DNA of 64,000 nt from Brevundimonas sp. LM2 (GCF_002002865.1 NZ_CP019508.1:3204501-3268500); one strand, 5' to 3'; positions 8,793 through 17,598 are shown, counted from the first letter of the stretch. The notes: generated by a model from the sequence alone, not told the origin. Translations and numbers: made by a program.

Positions 8793-9623
8793 TTAGACGG
8801 TTTCGCCCACGCGCGCACCGCGCACGGCATCGCCCAGGGCCTTGACCTTGGCCAGGACGCGGGCGGCGACCGGCGCGCCGGCCTCCAGGGCGGCCGCGAC
8901 CTCGTCGACCAGAACGGAGCCAGCCACGACGGCGTCGGCGACGCGGGCGATCTCGGCGGCGCGTTCCGGCGTCTTGACCCCGAAGCCGACGGCGACGGGC
9001 AGGCCCGAGGCGCGGCGGACGCGTTCGACGGCGGGGGCGACGGAGGCCGACTGGGCCTCCTTGACCCCGGTCACGCCGGCGACGGAGACGTAGTAGACGA
9101 AGCCCGAGGTGCGGCGGGCGATGACCTCCAGCCGGGCGTCGTCCGACGTCGGGGTGGCCAGACGGATCAGGGAGACGTGGGCTGCGTCCAGGGCGTCGGT
9201 CAGGGGGTCGGCCTCTTCCGGCGGGCAGTCGACGACGATGCAGCCGTCCACCCCGGCCGCCGCCGCGTCGCGGGCGAAGGCCTCGTAGCCGTAGCTCTCG
9301 ATCGGATTCAGATAGCCCATCAGGATCAGGGGTGTGTCGGCGTCGCCCTCGCGGAAGGCCTGGGCCAGGTCCAGCGTGCCGCGCAGGGTCAGACCCGCCT
9401 TCAGGCCGCGCAGCGCCGCGCGCTGGATCGGCGGTCCCTCGGCCATCGGGTCGCTGAACGGAAAGCCCAGTTCGATGATGTCGGCCCCGGCGGCGGGCAG
9501 GCCGCGCAGGATCTCCAGGGCCTGATCCCGGCTCGGGTCGCCGGCCATGACATAGGCCACGAAGCCGGCCCGGCCCTCGGCCTTCAGCGCGGCGAAGCGG
9601 GCGTCGATGCGTGCGGTGGTCAT
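8793..9623 (-). CDS. trpA: Tryptophan synthase alpha subunit
   Basis: A 276-residue TIM-barrel subunit that cleaves indole-3-glycerol phosphate to indole for TrpB. The signature ELGFPFSDPMAEGP holds the catalytic Glu51 (E. coli Glu49). The position matching E. coli catalytic Asp60 is Glu62 here, a conservative but notable change. The phosphate-binding loop VGFGVKTPE and GSVLVD near the C-terminus are present. It follows trpB by 3 bases and precedes accD. Confidence 0.97.
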   Translation of the reverse strand: MTTARIDARFAALKAEGRAGFVAYVMAGDPSRDQALEILRGLPAAGADIIELGFPFSDPMAEGPPIQRAALRGLKAGLTLRGTLDLAQAFREGDADTPLILMGYLNPIESYGYEAFARDAAAAGVDGCIVVDCPPEEADPLTDALDAAHVSLIRLATPTSDDARLEVIARRTSGFVYYVSVAGVTGVKEAQSASVAPAVERVRRASGLPVAVGFGVKTPERAAEIARVADAVVAGSVLVDEVAAALEAGAPVAARVLAKVKALGDAVRGARVGETV

Positions 9624-9626
9624 GGC

Positions 9627-10841
9627 TTAGAGCTCCACGCCCAGGTGCAGGGCCACGGCGAAGATGTCCTTGTCGCCCCGTCCGCACATGTTCAGCACCA
9701 CGTCGCCGCCTTTGCCGATCTCGACCGCGATCTCGCCGATGCGGGCCAGGGCGTGGGCGGGTTCCAGGGCGGGGATGATCCCCTCAAGGCGGGCGCACAG
9801 CTGGAACGCCTCCAGGGCCTCGGCGTCGGTGGCGGCGCGGTATTCGGCGCGACCCATGTCCTTGAGCCAGGCGTGCTCCGGCCCGATGCCCGGATAGTCG
9901 AGGCCGGCCGAGATGGAGTGGCCCTCCAGGATCTGGCCGTCGTCGTCCTGCAGCAGATAGGTGCGGTTGCCGTGCAGGACGCCGGGGCGGCCGCCCTGCA
10001 GCGAAGCCGCGTGGTCGGGGCCGTCCAGACCACGCCCGGCGGCCTCGATGCCGATCAGGCGCACGCCCGCGTCCTCGATGAACGGATGGAACAGGCCGAT
10101 GGCGTTGGAGCCGCCGCCGATGGCGGCCACGCAGGCGTCCGGCAGCTTGCCGCGCCGGGCCTGCATCTGGACCTTGGCCTCCTTGCCGATCACGCTCTGA
10201 AAGTCGCGGACCATGGCCGGATAGGGGTGCGGGCCGGCGGCGGTACCGATCAGGTAGTAGGTGTCCTCGACATTGGTGACCCAGTCACGCATCGCCTCGT
10301 TCATCGCGTCCTTCAGCGTGCCGCGACCCGAGGTGACCGGGATGACCTCGGCCCCCAGCAGCTTCATGCGGAACACGTTGGGCGACTGACGCTGGACGTC
10401 GGCGGCACCCATGTAGACCACGCACTGCAGGCCGAAGCGGGCGCAGACGGTGGCGGTGGCCACGCCGTGCTGACCGGCCCCCGTCTCGGCGATGATGCGC
10501 TTCTTGCCCATCCGCATGGCCAGCAGGATCTGGCCCATGCAGTTGTTGATCTTGTGCGCGCCCGTGTGGTTCAGCTCATCGCGCTTGAACCAGATGTTGG
10601 CGGTGCCGTAGTGCTCGGTCAGGCGCTCGGCCAGATAGAGGGGGCTGGGCCGGCCGACGTAGTGGGTCAGATAGTCGTCGAGTTCGGCCTGGAAGGTCGG
10701 GTCGGCCTTGCACCGCTCATAGGCGTGGTTCAGCTCCAGCACGAGCGGCATCAGGGTCTCGGCCACGAAGCGCCCGCCGTAGGGACCGAACCGGCCCTCG
10801 TCGTCCGGCATGGCGTATTCGTTGGGGATGATGGCGTTCAC
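9627..10841 (-). CDS. trpB: Tryptophan synthase beta subunit
   Basis: A 404-residue PLP enzyme that condenses indole with serine to form tryptophan. The PLP lysine is Lys97 in HTGAHKINN, the catalytic Glu119 is in AETGAGQHG, and the cofactor-phosphate loop GGGSNAIG is present near residue 240. Length and N-terminus ([15 protein letters not shown]) are normal. A 49-base gap separates it from trpF upstream; only 3 bases separate it from trpA downstream, which fits stoichiometric coupling of the two subunits. Confidence 0.98.
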   Translation of the reverse strand: MNAIIPNEYAMPDDEGRFGPYGGRFVAETLMPLVLELNHAYERCKADPTFQAELDDYLTHYVGRPSPLYLAERLTEHYGTANIWFKRDELNHTGAHKINNCMGQILLAMRMGKKRIIAETGAGQHGVATATVCARFGLQCVVYMGAADVQRQSPNVFRMKLLGAEVIPVTSGRGTLKDAMNEAMRDWVTNVEDTYYLIGTAAGPHPYPAMVRDFQSVIGKEAKVQMQARRGKLPDACVAAIGGGSNAIGLFHPFIEDAGVRLIGIEAAGRGLDGPDHAASLQGGRPGVLHGNRTYLLQDDDGQILEGHSISAGLDYPGIGPEHAWLKDMGRAEYRAATDAEALEAFQLCARLEGIIPALEPAHALARIGEIAVEIGKGGDVVLNMCGRGDKDIFAVALHLGVEL

Positions 10842-10890
10842 GGGCGACAGCTTTCAGGCGGGCGGGCCGAAGGGACGGCGGGCAAAACGA

Positions 10891-11523
10891 TCAGGCCACG
10901 GCCTTCAGGAAGGCCGCGATCCGGGCCGCGTCCTTAACACCCGGCGCGCTTTCGACGCCAGAGGACACGTCCAGCAGGGGCGCGCCGCTGATCGCCGCAG
11001 CCTGGGCCGCATTGTCCGGCGTCAGCCCCCCGGCCAGGAACCAGTCGTGTCGAAAGGCCCGGCCGCTCAGCATGGCCCAGTCGAAGGTCGCGCCCACGCC
11101 GCCGGGAAGGTCGGAGCCCTCGGGCGGCCTGGCGTCGAACATCAGGTGGTCGACGTGATCCTCCCAGTCGGCGGCGATCTCCAGGTCCACCGGGGTCGAG
11201 ACCGACAGGACCTTGATGAGCTTGGCCCCCGTCAGACGCCGGACCTCATGGGCGCGGGCGAGGGTTTCATGGCCGTGCAGCTGGACGAAGTCGGGCCGCA
11301 GATGGGCCCCGATCCGGTCCAGCAGGTCGTCCGCCGCATCCACCGTCACCGCCACGATCCCGGCCCGGCCCCGGGCCCGCTCGAACAGGGGCCGGGCGTC
11401 CTCCGGCGACAGGTTGCGGGGGCTGCGGGCGAAGAAGACGGCCCCGACGAAGGCCGCGCCATGGTCGAGGGCGGCGTCCAGGGTGTCGGGCGTGGTCAGG
11501 CCGCAGATCTTGACGCGGGTCAT
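10891..11523 (-). CDS. trpF: Phosphoribosylanthranilate isomerase
   Basis: A 210-residue TIM barrel catalysing the Amadori rearrangement of N-(5-phosphoribosyl)anthranilate in tryptophan synthesis. The general base Cys7 is in VKICGLT and the acid Asp is in LMFDARPP, with QLHGHE and the phosphate loop LAGGLTPDN present. Its ATG (11523) overlaps the stop of the upstream PIN toxin gene by four bases (ATGA), so its translation is likely coupled to a toxin-antitoxin mRNA. There is no separate promoter space upstream of it. Confidence 0.97.
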   Translation of the reverse strand: MTRVKICGLTTPDTLDAALDHGAAFVGAVFFARSPRNLSPEDARPLFERARGRAGIVAVTVDAADDLLDRIGAHLRPDFVQLHGHETLARAHEVRRLTGAKLIKVLSVSTPVDLEIAADWEDHVDHLMFDARPPEGSDLPGGVGATFDWAMLSGRAFRHDWFLAGGLTPDNAAQAAAISGAPLLDVSSGVESAPGVKDAARIAAFLKAVA

Positions 11524-11936
11524 GGGGTCACCGCCCCGATACCGGCCTGTTCGGCGGCCTCGGCCAGTCCGGTGTCAAACGTCACGATTGGAAATCCCAA
11601 GCGCAGCGCGACCGCAAGATGCAGGGCGTCGGGCGCGCGGAGCGGCTCGTAACGGCGCACGAGATGGCCGGCCTCGACCACATCGGCCGCCACGACCGGC
11701 CGGAAGGCTCCTGGCTGATCCACGATGGCCTGCAGGGCGGTCTCGGCCATGGCGACGGAGTCACGATCCAATCGGCCGACACGGACCTGCCGGCGCACAA
11801 CCGCGCCTAACTCCGCCACCGTCCAACCGCTGACGATCAGACGCGGGGAGCCTGCGAGCCAGCGCCGTGCTCTCGGGGTGTGATCGTCGGGGCTGATCGA
11901 TGAAACGAGGACGCTCGTGTCCGCGTAGAGCGTCAA
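11520..11936 (-). CDS. VapC-type PIN domain ribonuclease toxin
   Basis: A 138-residue PIN domain protein. The acidic active-site set is visible: Asp6 (LYADTSVL), Glu42 (TVAELG), Asp103 (RAPDALHLA) and Asp121 (VTFDTGL). VapC proteins are Mg-dependent RNases that cut tRNA or rRNA when not held by their antitoxin. The gene overlaps its antitoxin upstream and trpF downstream, both by ATGA. The intact catalytic residues suggest an active toxin. Confidence 0.92.
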   Translation of the reverse strand: MTLYADTSVLVSSISPDDHTPRARRWLAGSPRLIVSGWTVAELGAVVRRQVRVGRLDRDSVAMAETALQAIVDQPGAFRPVVAADVVEAGHLVRRYEPLRAPDALHLAVALRLGFPIVTFDTGLAEAAEQAGIGAVTP

Positions 11937-12181
11937 TACCTGTACTCCGCCCGCATCTCGGCGACGGCATCGCCAAGATCGTCGGGCTTCAGCGAGGGCG
12001 GGCGGACCGAGTCCAGCCAGGCCAGGTCGATCACGACCCCTTGCGGTTCGGCATCGACGGCGGGGTTCAATCGCGCGATCGGCTTGCCGCGGCGCGTGAT
12101 CACCACCTCCTCGCCCGCCAGCATCCGATCCAGGAGCTTGGGCAGGTTGTTCTTGGCTTCCGCGACGGAGTAGCAGGGCAT
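11933..12181 (-). CDS. Phd/YefM-type antitoxin
   Basis: An 82-residue antitoxin. The first half has the Phd/YefM DNA-binding pattern (YSVAEAKNNLPKLLDRM, then GEEVVITRRGKPIARL); the second half is the proline- and acid-containing toxin-binding tail. Such proteins neutralise the partner PIN RNase and repress their own promoter. The ATG at 12181 lies only 6 bases after a strong -10 box and has no Shine-Dalgarno sequence, so the mRNA is probably leaderless. The stop overlaps the toxin start by four bases. Confidence 0.93.
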   Translation of the reverse strand: MPCYSVAEAKNNLPKLLDRMLAGEEVVITRRGKPIARLNPAVDAEPQGVVIDLAWLDSVRPPSLKPDDLGDAVAEMRAEYRY

Positions 12182-12187
12182 GTGGCC

Positions 12188-12216
12188 ATAATAGCTATCT
12201 GCCGTCCGCCTGTCGA
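12188..12216 (-). promoter_or_regulatory. Promoter of the toxin-antitoxin/trp transcript
   Basis: On the minus strand: -35 TCGACA (12216-12211), 17-base spacer, -10 TATTAT (12193-12188), each 5 of 6 to consensus. The antitoxin ATG begins 6 bases after the -10, placing the start point at or next to the A of ATG. The spacer ends in AGATAGCTATT, whose palindromic core ATAGCTAT overlaps the -10 and could be the antitoxin operator. Confidence 0.65.
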
Positions 12217-12223
12217 GTTGGCC

Positions 12224-12958
12224 TCAGGCGAAGATGGCCGCCGTCTCGGCCTCGGTCGCCAGCCGCCAGGCCCCCCGAGCAAGGTCGTCGGGAAGGGCCA
12301 GCCCCCCGACCCGTTCGCGGTCCAGGGTCTCGACGTGGTTGCCGACGGCGGCGAACATCCGGCGGACCATGTGGTAGCGACCCTCGGTCACGGTCAGACG
12401 GGCCTCGGTCGGCGACAGGACTTCGAGCACGGCCGGGGCCAGGGGCTTGTCCTCGCCTTCCAGCACCAGGCCGCCGGCGGCGAACAGGTCGCCCTCGGTG
12501 CCGGCCAGGGGGCGGGCCAGGGTGGCGCGATAGACCTTGGCCACATGGCGCTTGGGGCTGATGACCCGGTGCAGCAGGTCGCCGTCGTCGGTCAGCAGCA
12601 GTAGGCCCGAGGTCTGTTTGTCCAGCCGGCCGATGGTCGATATGGCCGGGTCGCGGCGACGCCAGCGCTCGGGCAGGACGTCATAGACCAGGTCGCCGTC
12701 CTCCTTGTGCGAACAGGTCATGCCCAGCGGCTTGTTCAGGATCAGCAGCAGACCGGCGGGGGGATCGAGCGGCCGCCCGTCCACCTGCATCCGCGTCGGC
12801 AGGTCCGGGGTCACCGGGATCCGCTTCGACACGTCGGACAGATCGACCCCGTCCAACACGATGCCCCCGACCTTGGCCAGCCGGGCGATCTCGGTGCGCG
12901 AGCCATAGCCCATCGAACCCAGCAGCTTGTCCACGCGGCTGGTGGGGGTCTTGCTCAC
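12224..12958 (-). CDS. RsuA/RluE-family rRNA pseudouridine synthase
   Basis: A 244-residue enzyme with an N-terminal S4 RNA-binding domain (RVDKLLGSMGYGSRTEI) and the RsuA-type catalytic core with Asp in GRLDKQTSGLLLLTDDGD, plus the RMVRR-like segment YHMVRRMFAAVGN. By family order it most likely makes pseudouridine 516 in 16S rRNA, but RluB/E/F-like 23S targets cannot be excluded from sequence alone. Its start overlaps the stop of the rsmC-like gene (ATGA), so two rRNA-modifying enzymes share a transcript. Confidence 0.9.
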   Translation of the reverse strand: MSKTPTSRVDKLLGSMGYGSRTEIARLAKVGGIVLDGVDLSDVSKRIPVTPDLPTRMQVDGRPLDPPAGLLLILNKPLGMTCSHKEDGDLVYDVLPERWRRRDPAISTIGRLDKQTSGLLLLTDDGDLLHRVISPKRHVAKVYRATLARPLAGTEGDLFAAGGLVLEGEDKPLAPAVLEVLSPTEARLTVTEGRYHMVRRMFAAVGNHVETLDRERVGGLALPDDLARGAWRLATEAETAAIFA

Positions 12959-13857
12959 TTCACCGCCTCGAACAGCTTGTAGCCACCGCCGTCGGTGATC
13001 GGGGTGACCCGCTTGAACGCCGCCTTCAGCTCGGCCTCATAGGGCAGGTGCCGGTTGGCGACGAGCCACAGGGTGCCGCCCTTCTTCAGCATCTCGGCCC
13101 CCTTCTTGATGAAGGCCTGGCCGAGGCGTCGGTCCTCCGCCCCGCCGTCGTGGAAGGGCGGGTTGCAGACGATGAAGTCGAGATCGCCCGCGGCCTCCAG
13201 CAGACGGACATCGGCCCAGTCGAAACTGGCGCGCGGATCCTCGACATTCTTGCGGGCCGCCTCGACCGCCCGGCGGTCCAGGTCGATCAGGCGCAGGGCG
13301 GTGACGGCCGGGCTGCGCAGCACCACCGTCGCCAGGGCCCCGTAGCCGCAGCCGAGGTCGGCCCCTATCCCCTTCAGCGGCGGCATGTGGGCGGCCAGCT
13401 GGGCCGAGCCGGCGTCGATCCGGTCCCAGGCGAAGACACCGGGCTGGGACCAGGCCTCCAGTCCCTCCACCTGCTGCAGCGCCCCGGCGGCGATGGCGGC
13501 GTCGATGCCGACGAGGGTCTCGGGCCTGACCACCACGCAGCGACGGTGATGGGCCTTGGCGCTTTCGCCGACCTCCAGCCCGAAGGCCTCGAGCTCCTTC
13601 TTCAACCGCGATCCGCCCTTGTCCTTGGCCGCCATCACGTCGAGGCGACCGCCGACCTTCAGCGTCCTCAGGGTCTGGGCCAGGGTGTAGCGCCGCTCCA
13701 GCACGCCGGGTGGCGCATAGACCATGGCGGTCTCGACCGCGCCGTCGGCCAGGCTTTCCAGCGCGGTGGAGCCGGGGATCAGGGGCGAGGTCTGGGTGGC
13801 ATCGCCGGGCGGATCGAAGACCAGGGGCGGGCGGCCGTAGAGGAGCGTTGTCGTCAT
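12955..13857 (-). CDS. RsmC-like class I methyltransferase
   Basis: A 300-residue SAM-dependent methyltransferase with the RsmC/RlmG two-domain layout: a divergent N-terminal half without a SAM site and a C-terminal catalytic half with GADLGCGYGALA (SAM motif I, about residue 165-176), an acidic motif II (RLIDLDRRAVE) and the guanine-N2 methyltransferase motif CNPPFHDGG. The likely reaction is m2G formation in 16S rRNA (G1207 in E. coli). It is followed without gap by the pseudouridine synthase gene. Confidence 0.87.
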   Translation of the reverse strand: MTTTLLYGRPPLVFDPPGDATQTSPLIPGSTALESLADGAVETAMVYAPPGVLERRYTLAQTLRTLKVGGRLDVMAAKDKGGSRLKKELEAFGLEVGESAKAHHRRCVVVRPETLVGIDAAIAAGALQQVEGLEAWSQPGVFAWDRIDAGSAQLAAHMPPLKGIGADLGCGYGALATVVLRSPAVTALRLIDLDRRAVEAARKNVEDPRASFDWADVRLLEAAGDLDFIVCNPPFHDGGAEDRRLGQAFIKKGAEMLKKGGTLWLVANRHLPYEAELKAAFKRVTPITDGGGYKLFEAVK

Positions 13858-13887
13858 CGGCGGTGTCTTAGACGCTAAAGCCCGCGA

Positions 13888-15063
13888 TCACACCCGTTCG
13901 ACGCACATGGCCACCCCCATGCCGCCGCCGATGCACAGGGTCGCCAGGCCCCGGGCGCCGCCCGACCGCTTCAGTTCATGCAGCAGGGTGGTCAGGATAC
14001 GGGCGCCGGAGGCCCCGATCGGATGGCCGATGGCGATGGCCCCGCCGTTGACGTTGACCTTGTCCGGATCGAGGCCAAGTTCGCGCAGCACGCACAGGCT
14101 CTGGGCCGCGAAGGCCTCGTTGGATTCGACCCGGTCCAGATCGGCGACGGTCCAGCCGGCCTTCTCCAGCGCCTTTCTGGAGGCCGGGATCGGACCCGTG
14201 CCCATGACCGCCGGATCGACGCCGGCGGTGGCCCAGGACCGGATCGTGGCCAGGGGTTCCAGCCCCCTCGCCTTCGCGTCCTCGGCCGACATCAGCACCA
14301 GGGCCGCCGCGCCGTCATTGAGGCCGGAGGCATTGGCGGCCGTGACCGTACCGTCCTTGGTGAAGGCGGGACGCAGCTTCTCCATCGACTCCAGCGTCGC
14401 GCCGTGGCGGATGTATTCGTCCTGGTCGACCGTGACCTCCCCCTTGCGACCGGCGATCACGACCGGGACGATCTCGTCGGCGAATCGGCCGGCGGTCTGG
14501 GCCGCCTCGGCCTTGTGCTGGCTGGCCAGGGCGAAGGCGTCCTGATCGGCGCGGCTGATCTGGAACCGCTCGGCGATGTTCTCGGCCGTCTGCCCCATGT
14601 GGTAGCCGTTGAAGGCGTCCCACAACCCGTCCTTGATCATGGTGTCGGTGAAAGCGAGGTCGCCCATCTTCTGGCCGGCGCGCAGGTTCTGCGCGTGGGG
14701 TGCCTGGCTCATGCTCTCCTGCCCGCCCGCGACGATGATCTTCGCGTCACCCAGGGCGATCTGCTGATAGCCGAGCGCCACCGCCCGCAGGCCCGAGCCG
14801 CAGATCTGGTTCAGGCTCCAGGCCGGGGTCTCCTTGGGGATGCCGGCCCCCATCGCGGCCTGGCGGGCCGGGCCCTGACCGGCGGCGGCCTGAAGCACAT
14901 GGCCCAGGATGACCTCGTCCACCTCGGCCGGATCGACCCCGGCCCGCTCCAGCGCCGCCCGAATGGCGATTTCCCCCAGTTTCGAGGCCGGCAGGGACGA
15001 CAGGCCGCCCAGGAAGGATCCGACCGGGGTGCGGGCGGCGGAGACGATGACGACGTCGGTCAT
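13888..15063 (-). CDS. phaA: Acetyl-CoA C-acetyltransferase (acetoacetyl-CoA thiolase)
   Basis: A 391-residue thiolase. The nucleophile Cys88 is in [11 protein letters not shown]; the catalytic His is in [10 protein letters not shown] and the second Cys in CIGGGMGVA at the C-terminus. I chose ATG 15063 because it gives the standard length and the standard [17 protein letters not shown] start; the frame extends further upstream without homology-like sequence. It condenses two acetyl-CoA, the first step to polyhydroxybutyrate; phaR lies about 1 kb away on the other strand, which supports that role, although phaB and phaC are not in the window. Confidence 0.92.
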   Translation of the reverse strand: MTDVVIVSAARTPVGSFLGGLSSLPASKLGEIAIRAALERAGVDPAEVDEVILGHVLQAAAGQGPARQAAMGAGIPKETPAWSLNQICGSGLRAVALGYQQIALGDAKIIVAGGQESMSQAPHAQNLRAGQKMGDLAFTDTMIKDGLWDAFNGYHMGQTAENIAERFQISRADQDAFALASQHKAEAAQTAGRFADEIVPVVIAGRKGEVTVDQDEYIRHGATLESMEKLRPAFTKDGTVTAANASGLNDGAAALVLMSAEDAKARGLEPLATIRSWATAGVDPAVMGTGPIPASRKALEKAGWTVADLDRVESNEAFAAQSLCVLRELGLDPDKVNVNGGAIAIGHPIGASGARILTTLLHELKRSGGARGLATLCIGGGMGVAMCVERV

Positions 15064-15240
15064 GCGGCGAGGCTTTCTGACAGAGGGTCCGGCCGCCGCG
15101 GGAATGGCGACCGGGAATTCGTGGCGTTTCTGCCGCATCGCGCGGCTTTCGTCACCCTACCCTTCCGCGTTCAGGCGAAAGTCATCCGGGATGCCCATGC
15201 TAGAGGGAACGACAGACGGAATTGCCGAGTTTGTGGGACC

Positions 15241-15951
15241 ATGCTCGAGATCCTGAAGCACCATGCCCGCCGCATCTGCACGCCCGATCAGATCGATCTG
15301 GAAGAGCATTACGAGACGCGCGCCGAACACACGGCGGATCTGGTCGTCCATGTCGTCGGCCTGACGCTGGCGGCGGTCGGCGGCCTGGTGCTGGCGGTGC
15401 TGTCTGCCCTCTATGGCGGGGTGGGGGCGGTCACGGCGACCGGCATCTATGCCCTGTGCCTGATCGCCATGCTCACGGCCTCGACCGTCTACAACCTGAC
15501 CCGTCCGTGCCGGGCGCGCCCCGTGCTGCGCCGACTGGACGAGGCGGCGATCTTTCTGATGATCGCCGGCAGCTATACCCCCTTCACCACCCAGCGGTTC
15601 GAGGGCGGCTGGGCCGTCGGATTCACCCTGGCGGTCTGGATCATCGCCTTCGGGGGCGTGGCGGCCAAGCTGGTCGCGCCGCGGATTTCGGACGCCTTCT
15701 GGAGCGCCGTGTATGCCGTGTTCGGCTGGCTGGCGGTCCTGGCGCTGAAGCCGATGATCGAAACCGTCAGCCCCCTTGCCCTGGGTCTGCTGGTGCTGGG
15801 CGGGCTGATCTATACGTCCGGCGTGCTGATCTTCATTTCGCCCAAGGTGAAGTACCGCCGGGCGATCTGGCATGGGTTCGTGGTGGCCGGGGCCGGCGTT
15901 CACTGGGCGGCGGTGCTGGTCGGCGTCGTTCTGGCCCCCAGTCTGACCTGA
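15241..15951 (+). CDS. Hemolysin III / PAQR-type membrane protein
   Basis: A 236-residue protein with about seven hydrophobic segments, of the YqfA/hemolysin III family (COG1272). After a cytoplasmic N-terminus come a segment with EEHYETRAEHTADLVVHVVG, and later SxxYN-like (TASTVYNLT), the RLDEAAIFLMIAGSYTPF region, and a C-terminal HGFVVAGAGVHWAAV stretch carrying the histidines conserved in PAQR receptors. The name hemolysin is historical; the bacterial function is unclear. The ATG at 15241 follows a 177-base gap shared with the divergent thiolase. Confidence 0.88.
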   Translation: MLEILKHHARRICTPDQIDLEEHYETRAEHTADLVVHVVGLTLAAVGGLVLAVLSALYGGVGAVTATGIYALCLIAMLTASTVYNLTRPCRARPVLRRLDEAAIFLMIAGSYTPFTTQRFEGGWAVGFTLAVWIIAFGGVAAKLVAPRISDAFWSAVYAVFGWLAVLALKPMIETVSPLALGLLVLGGLIYTSGVLIFISPKVKYRRAIWHGFVVAGAGVHWAAVLVGVVLAPSLT

Positions 15952-16028
15952 CGTCGAACCGTCATATCAACACTGGCGCCGGCCTTCGCACTGCGGGATA
16001 ACGGGGTGTAACAGCGAGGACGCAAACC

Positions 16029-16688
16029 GTGGCGGACAGCAATACCCCAGGCGGCAAGACCAAGGACAGCGGCAGGAACGGCGAGCCTGTCGTCATCAAG
16101 AAATACGCCAACCGGCGGCTCTACAACACCTCCACTTCCGCCTATGTCACGCTGGAGGACCTGGCCGTCATGGTGCGCGAGGGCGTCGACTTCGTGGTCT
16201 TCGACGCCAAGACGAACGAAGAACTGACCCGGCAGATTCTGACCCAGATCATCTTCGAGGAGGAAAGCCGCGGCCAGGCCCTGCTGCCGGTCCAGTTCCT
16301 GCGCCAGCTGATCGGCTTCTACGGCGGTCAGATGGAGGGTGTCCTGCCCAGCTATCTGGAAATGTCGCTGGAAAACTTCTCGCGGCAGCAGGAGCAGTTC
16401 CGCGACCAGATGACCAAGGCTTTTGGCACGCCGCCCGCCGGCGGCTTGATGGGCGGCACCCTGATGGAGGCGGCGGTCAAGCAGAACATGGCCATGTTCG
16501 AGAACGCCATGAAGATGTTCCCGGCCTTCTCCTACGCCCGTCCGGCCGGAGAGCCCGCCCCCGCCCCCGCCATGGCACCGGATGCGCCCGCCTCCGACCC
16601 CCTGGAGGAGATGCGCAGACAGATGGACGCGATGCAGGCCCAGATCGCCAGGCTGGCCGCCGCCCCAGCCGATCAGGACAAGCCGTGA
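16029..16688 (+). CDS. phaR: Polyhydroxyalkanoate synthesis repressor PhaR
   Basis: A 219-residue regulator. The N-terminal PHB/PHA accumulation domain binds DNA and PHB granules (VVIKKYANRRLYNTSTSAY, about residues 21-39), followed by a helical region (QILTQIIFEEES) and a C-terminal region of low complexity ending in a coiled-coil-like stretch (EEMRRQMDAMQAQIARL). In PHB producers it represses phasin genes when granules are absent. Start is GTG 16029. The stop overlaps the next gene (GTGA). Confidence 0.93.
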   Translation: MADSNTPGGKTKDSGRNGEPVVIKKYANRRLYNTSTSAYVTLEDLAVMVREGVDFVVFDAKTNEELTRQILTQIIFEEESRGQALLPVQFLRQLIGFYGGQMEGVLPSYLEMSLENFSRQQEQFRDQMTKAFGTPPAGGLMGGTLMEAAVKQNMAMFENAMKMFPAFSYARPAGEPAPAPAMAPDAPASDPLEEMRRQMDAMQAQIARLAAAPADQDKP

Positions 16689-17038
16689 CCGACGGCGTCC
16701 GGCCGATCCCTCCCGTCGGCGAACGCGATCGACGCGCCGCCCAGCGCCGCGACGCCGCGGAACGACGGGTCGCCTCGGCCAGCCGCGCCCTGGTGGTGGC
16801 GACCCTTCCGGTCGTCGACAGCATGCCGGACCCGGCAAGCCCTGCCGATCCGATCGCCCCCGCTGATCTGGCCGCCGCCTTTTCCGCCCAGCTGATGGGC
16901 CAGAAGGGTCAGCGCCGGGGCCTGAAGGCCGGCCCCCCGCTGATGAACTCGGCCCGCGCCAGCTATCTGGGCAATGAATATTCCGGCGAGAACGACCGCC
17001 GTCCGCCGTCGGGCCTGGTCAAGAAGACCGATATCTGA
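16685..17038 (+). CDS. 117-residue hypothetical protein coupled to phaR
   Basis: Starts at a GTG that overlaps the phaR stop by four bases. The product has an Arg/Ala-rich N-terminal half (RDRRAAQRRDAAERR), a Pro/Ala/Asp linker, and a C-terminal half with MNSARASYLGNEYSGENDRR, which looks conserved and polar. No membrane segment or signal peptide. I do not recognise a family; its overlap with phaR suggests it is made with the PHB repressor. Confidence 0.65.
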   Translation: MTDGVRPIPPVGERDRRAAQRRDAAERRVASASRALVVATLPVVDSMPDPASPADPIAPADLAAAFSAQLMGQKGQRRGLKAGPPLMNSARASYLGNEYSGENDRRPPSGLVKKTDI

Positions 17039-17104
17039 GGCGCGGGGCCCGACTGGCCCGACCCTTGCAGTCCGCCGGCCAACTGTCGCCTCTCGGACCG
17101 TGCC

Positions 17105-17176
17105 ATGACCTTCTCGCTCGCCGCCCGCGCCTTCGACGTGATCGTCGTCTCGCTGCTCTTCACCGCCCTGATCTAG
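17105..17176 (+). CDS. Possible 23-residue membrane peptide
   Basis: ATG 17105 to TAG 17174-17176 encodes a peptide with a short polar start (MTFSLAARAFD) and a hydrophobic VIVVSLLFTALI end that could span or insert in the membrane. Codons are G/C-ending, like real genes here. There is no good Shine-Dalgarno sequence, and the last bases overlap the 3' end of the facing gene. It is too short to support strongly. Confidence 0.25.
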   Translation: MTFSLAARAFDVIVVSLLFTALI

Positions 17177-17598
17177 TGCCCGCCGCCGAAGTCGAGGTCC
17201 TTGCGGGCCGAGATGATGGTGACGATGAAGCCGGCCAGCACGTCCAGCATCACCATGGTGATGATCAGGAAAAAGGTCGAGGTGGCGAAGCCGCGGACCA
17301 GCAGGAACTCCACCAGGCAGACGACGAACACCACCATCGACAGGGCGTGGTTGACGATGGCGACCTTCTGGCTGGAGGTCGACTTCAGCAGTTCGAAGAA
17401 CAGCAGGATCAGCGACAGAAACAGGATCATGTCACCGATGCCGATGTTCCAGCTGGCCCCTGAGGTCATGGGGATCGAGAACAGCGACTGGCGTAGGGTG
17501 TCGTCCGCCGCCGCCAGGCCGCCGCCGCCGGCCCCGAAAACCACGACGATGTTGTACAGGATGACGGGGATGACCAGCAGAGGCAGGGCGATCAGCAT
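17173..17598 (-). CDS. Small hydrophobic membrane protein, function unknown
   Basis: A 141-residue protein with four clear membrane helices (about residues 3-22, 55-75, 80-103 and 104-126) and a charged C-terminus ending DLDFGGGH. I start it at ATG 17598, directly before the first helix, rather than at upstream in-frame codons in a poorly coding region. I do not recognise the family. It is co-oriented with and 96 bases downstream of the GT2 glycosyltransferase, so it may belong to the same envelope-glycosylation transcript. Confidence 0.72.
   Translation of the reverse strand: MLIALPLLVIPVILYNIVVVFGAGGGGLAAADDTLRQSLFSIPMTSGASWNIGIGDMILFLSLILLFFELLKSTSSQKVAIVNHALSMVVFVVCLVEFLLVRGFATSTFFLIITMVMLDVLAGFIVTIISARKDLDFGGGH

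Noticed and set aside
7596..10937. A 1113-codon plus-strand open frame across accD, trpA and trpB
   Set aside because: It spans three unmistakable genes on the opposite strand and encodes low-complexity sequence; a typical shadow frame at this GC content.
13978..15240. Long upstream extension of the hemolysin III-like frame
   Set aside because: It is antisense to the thiolase; homology-like sequence begins only at ATG 15241.
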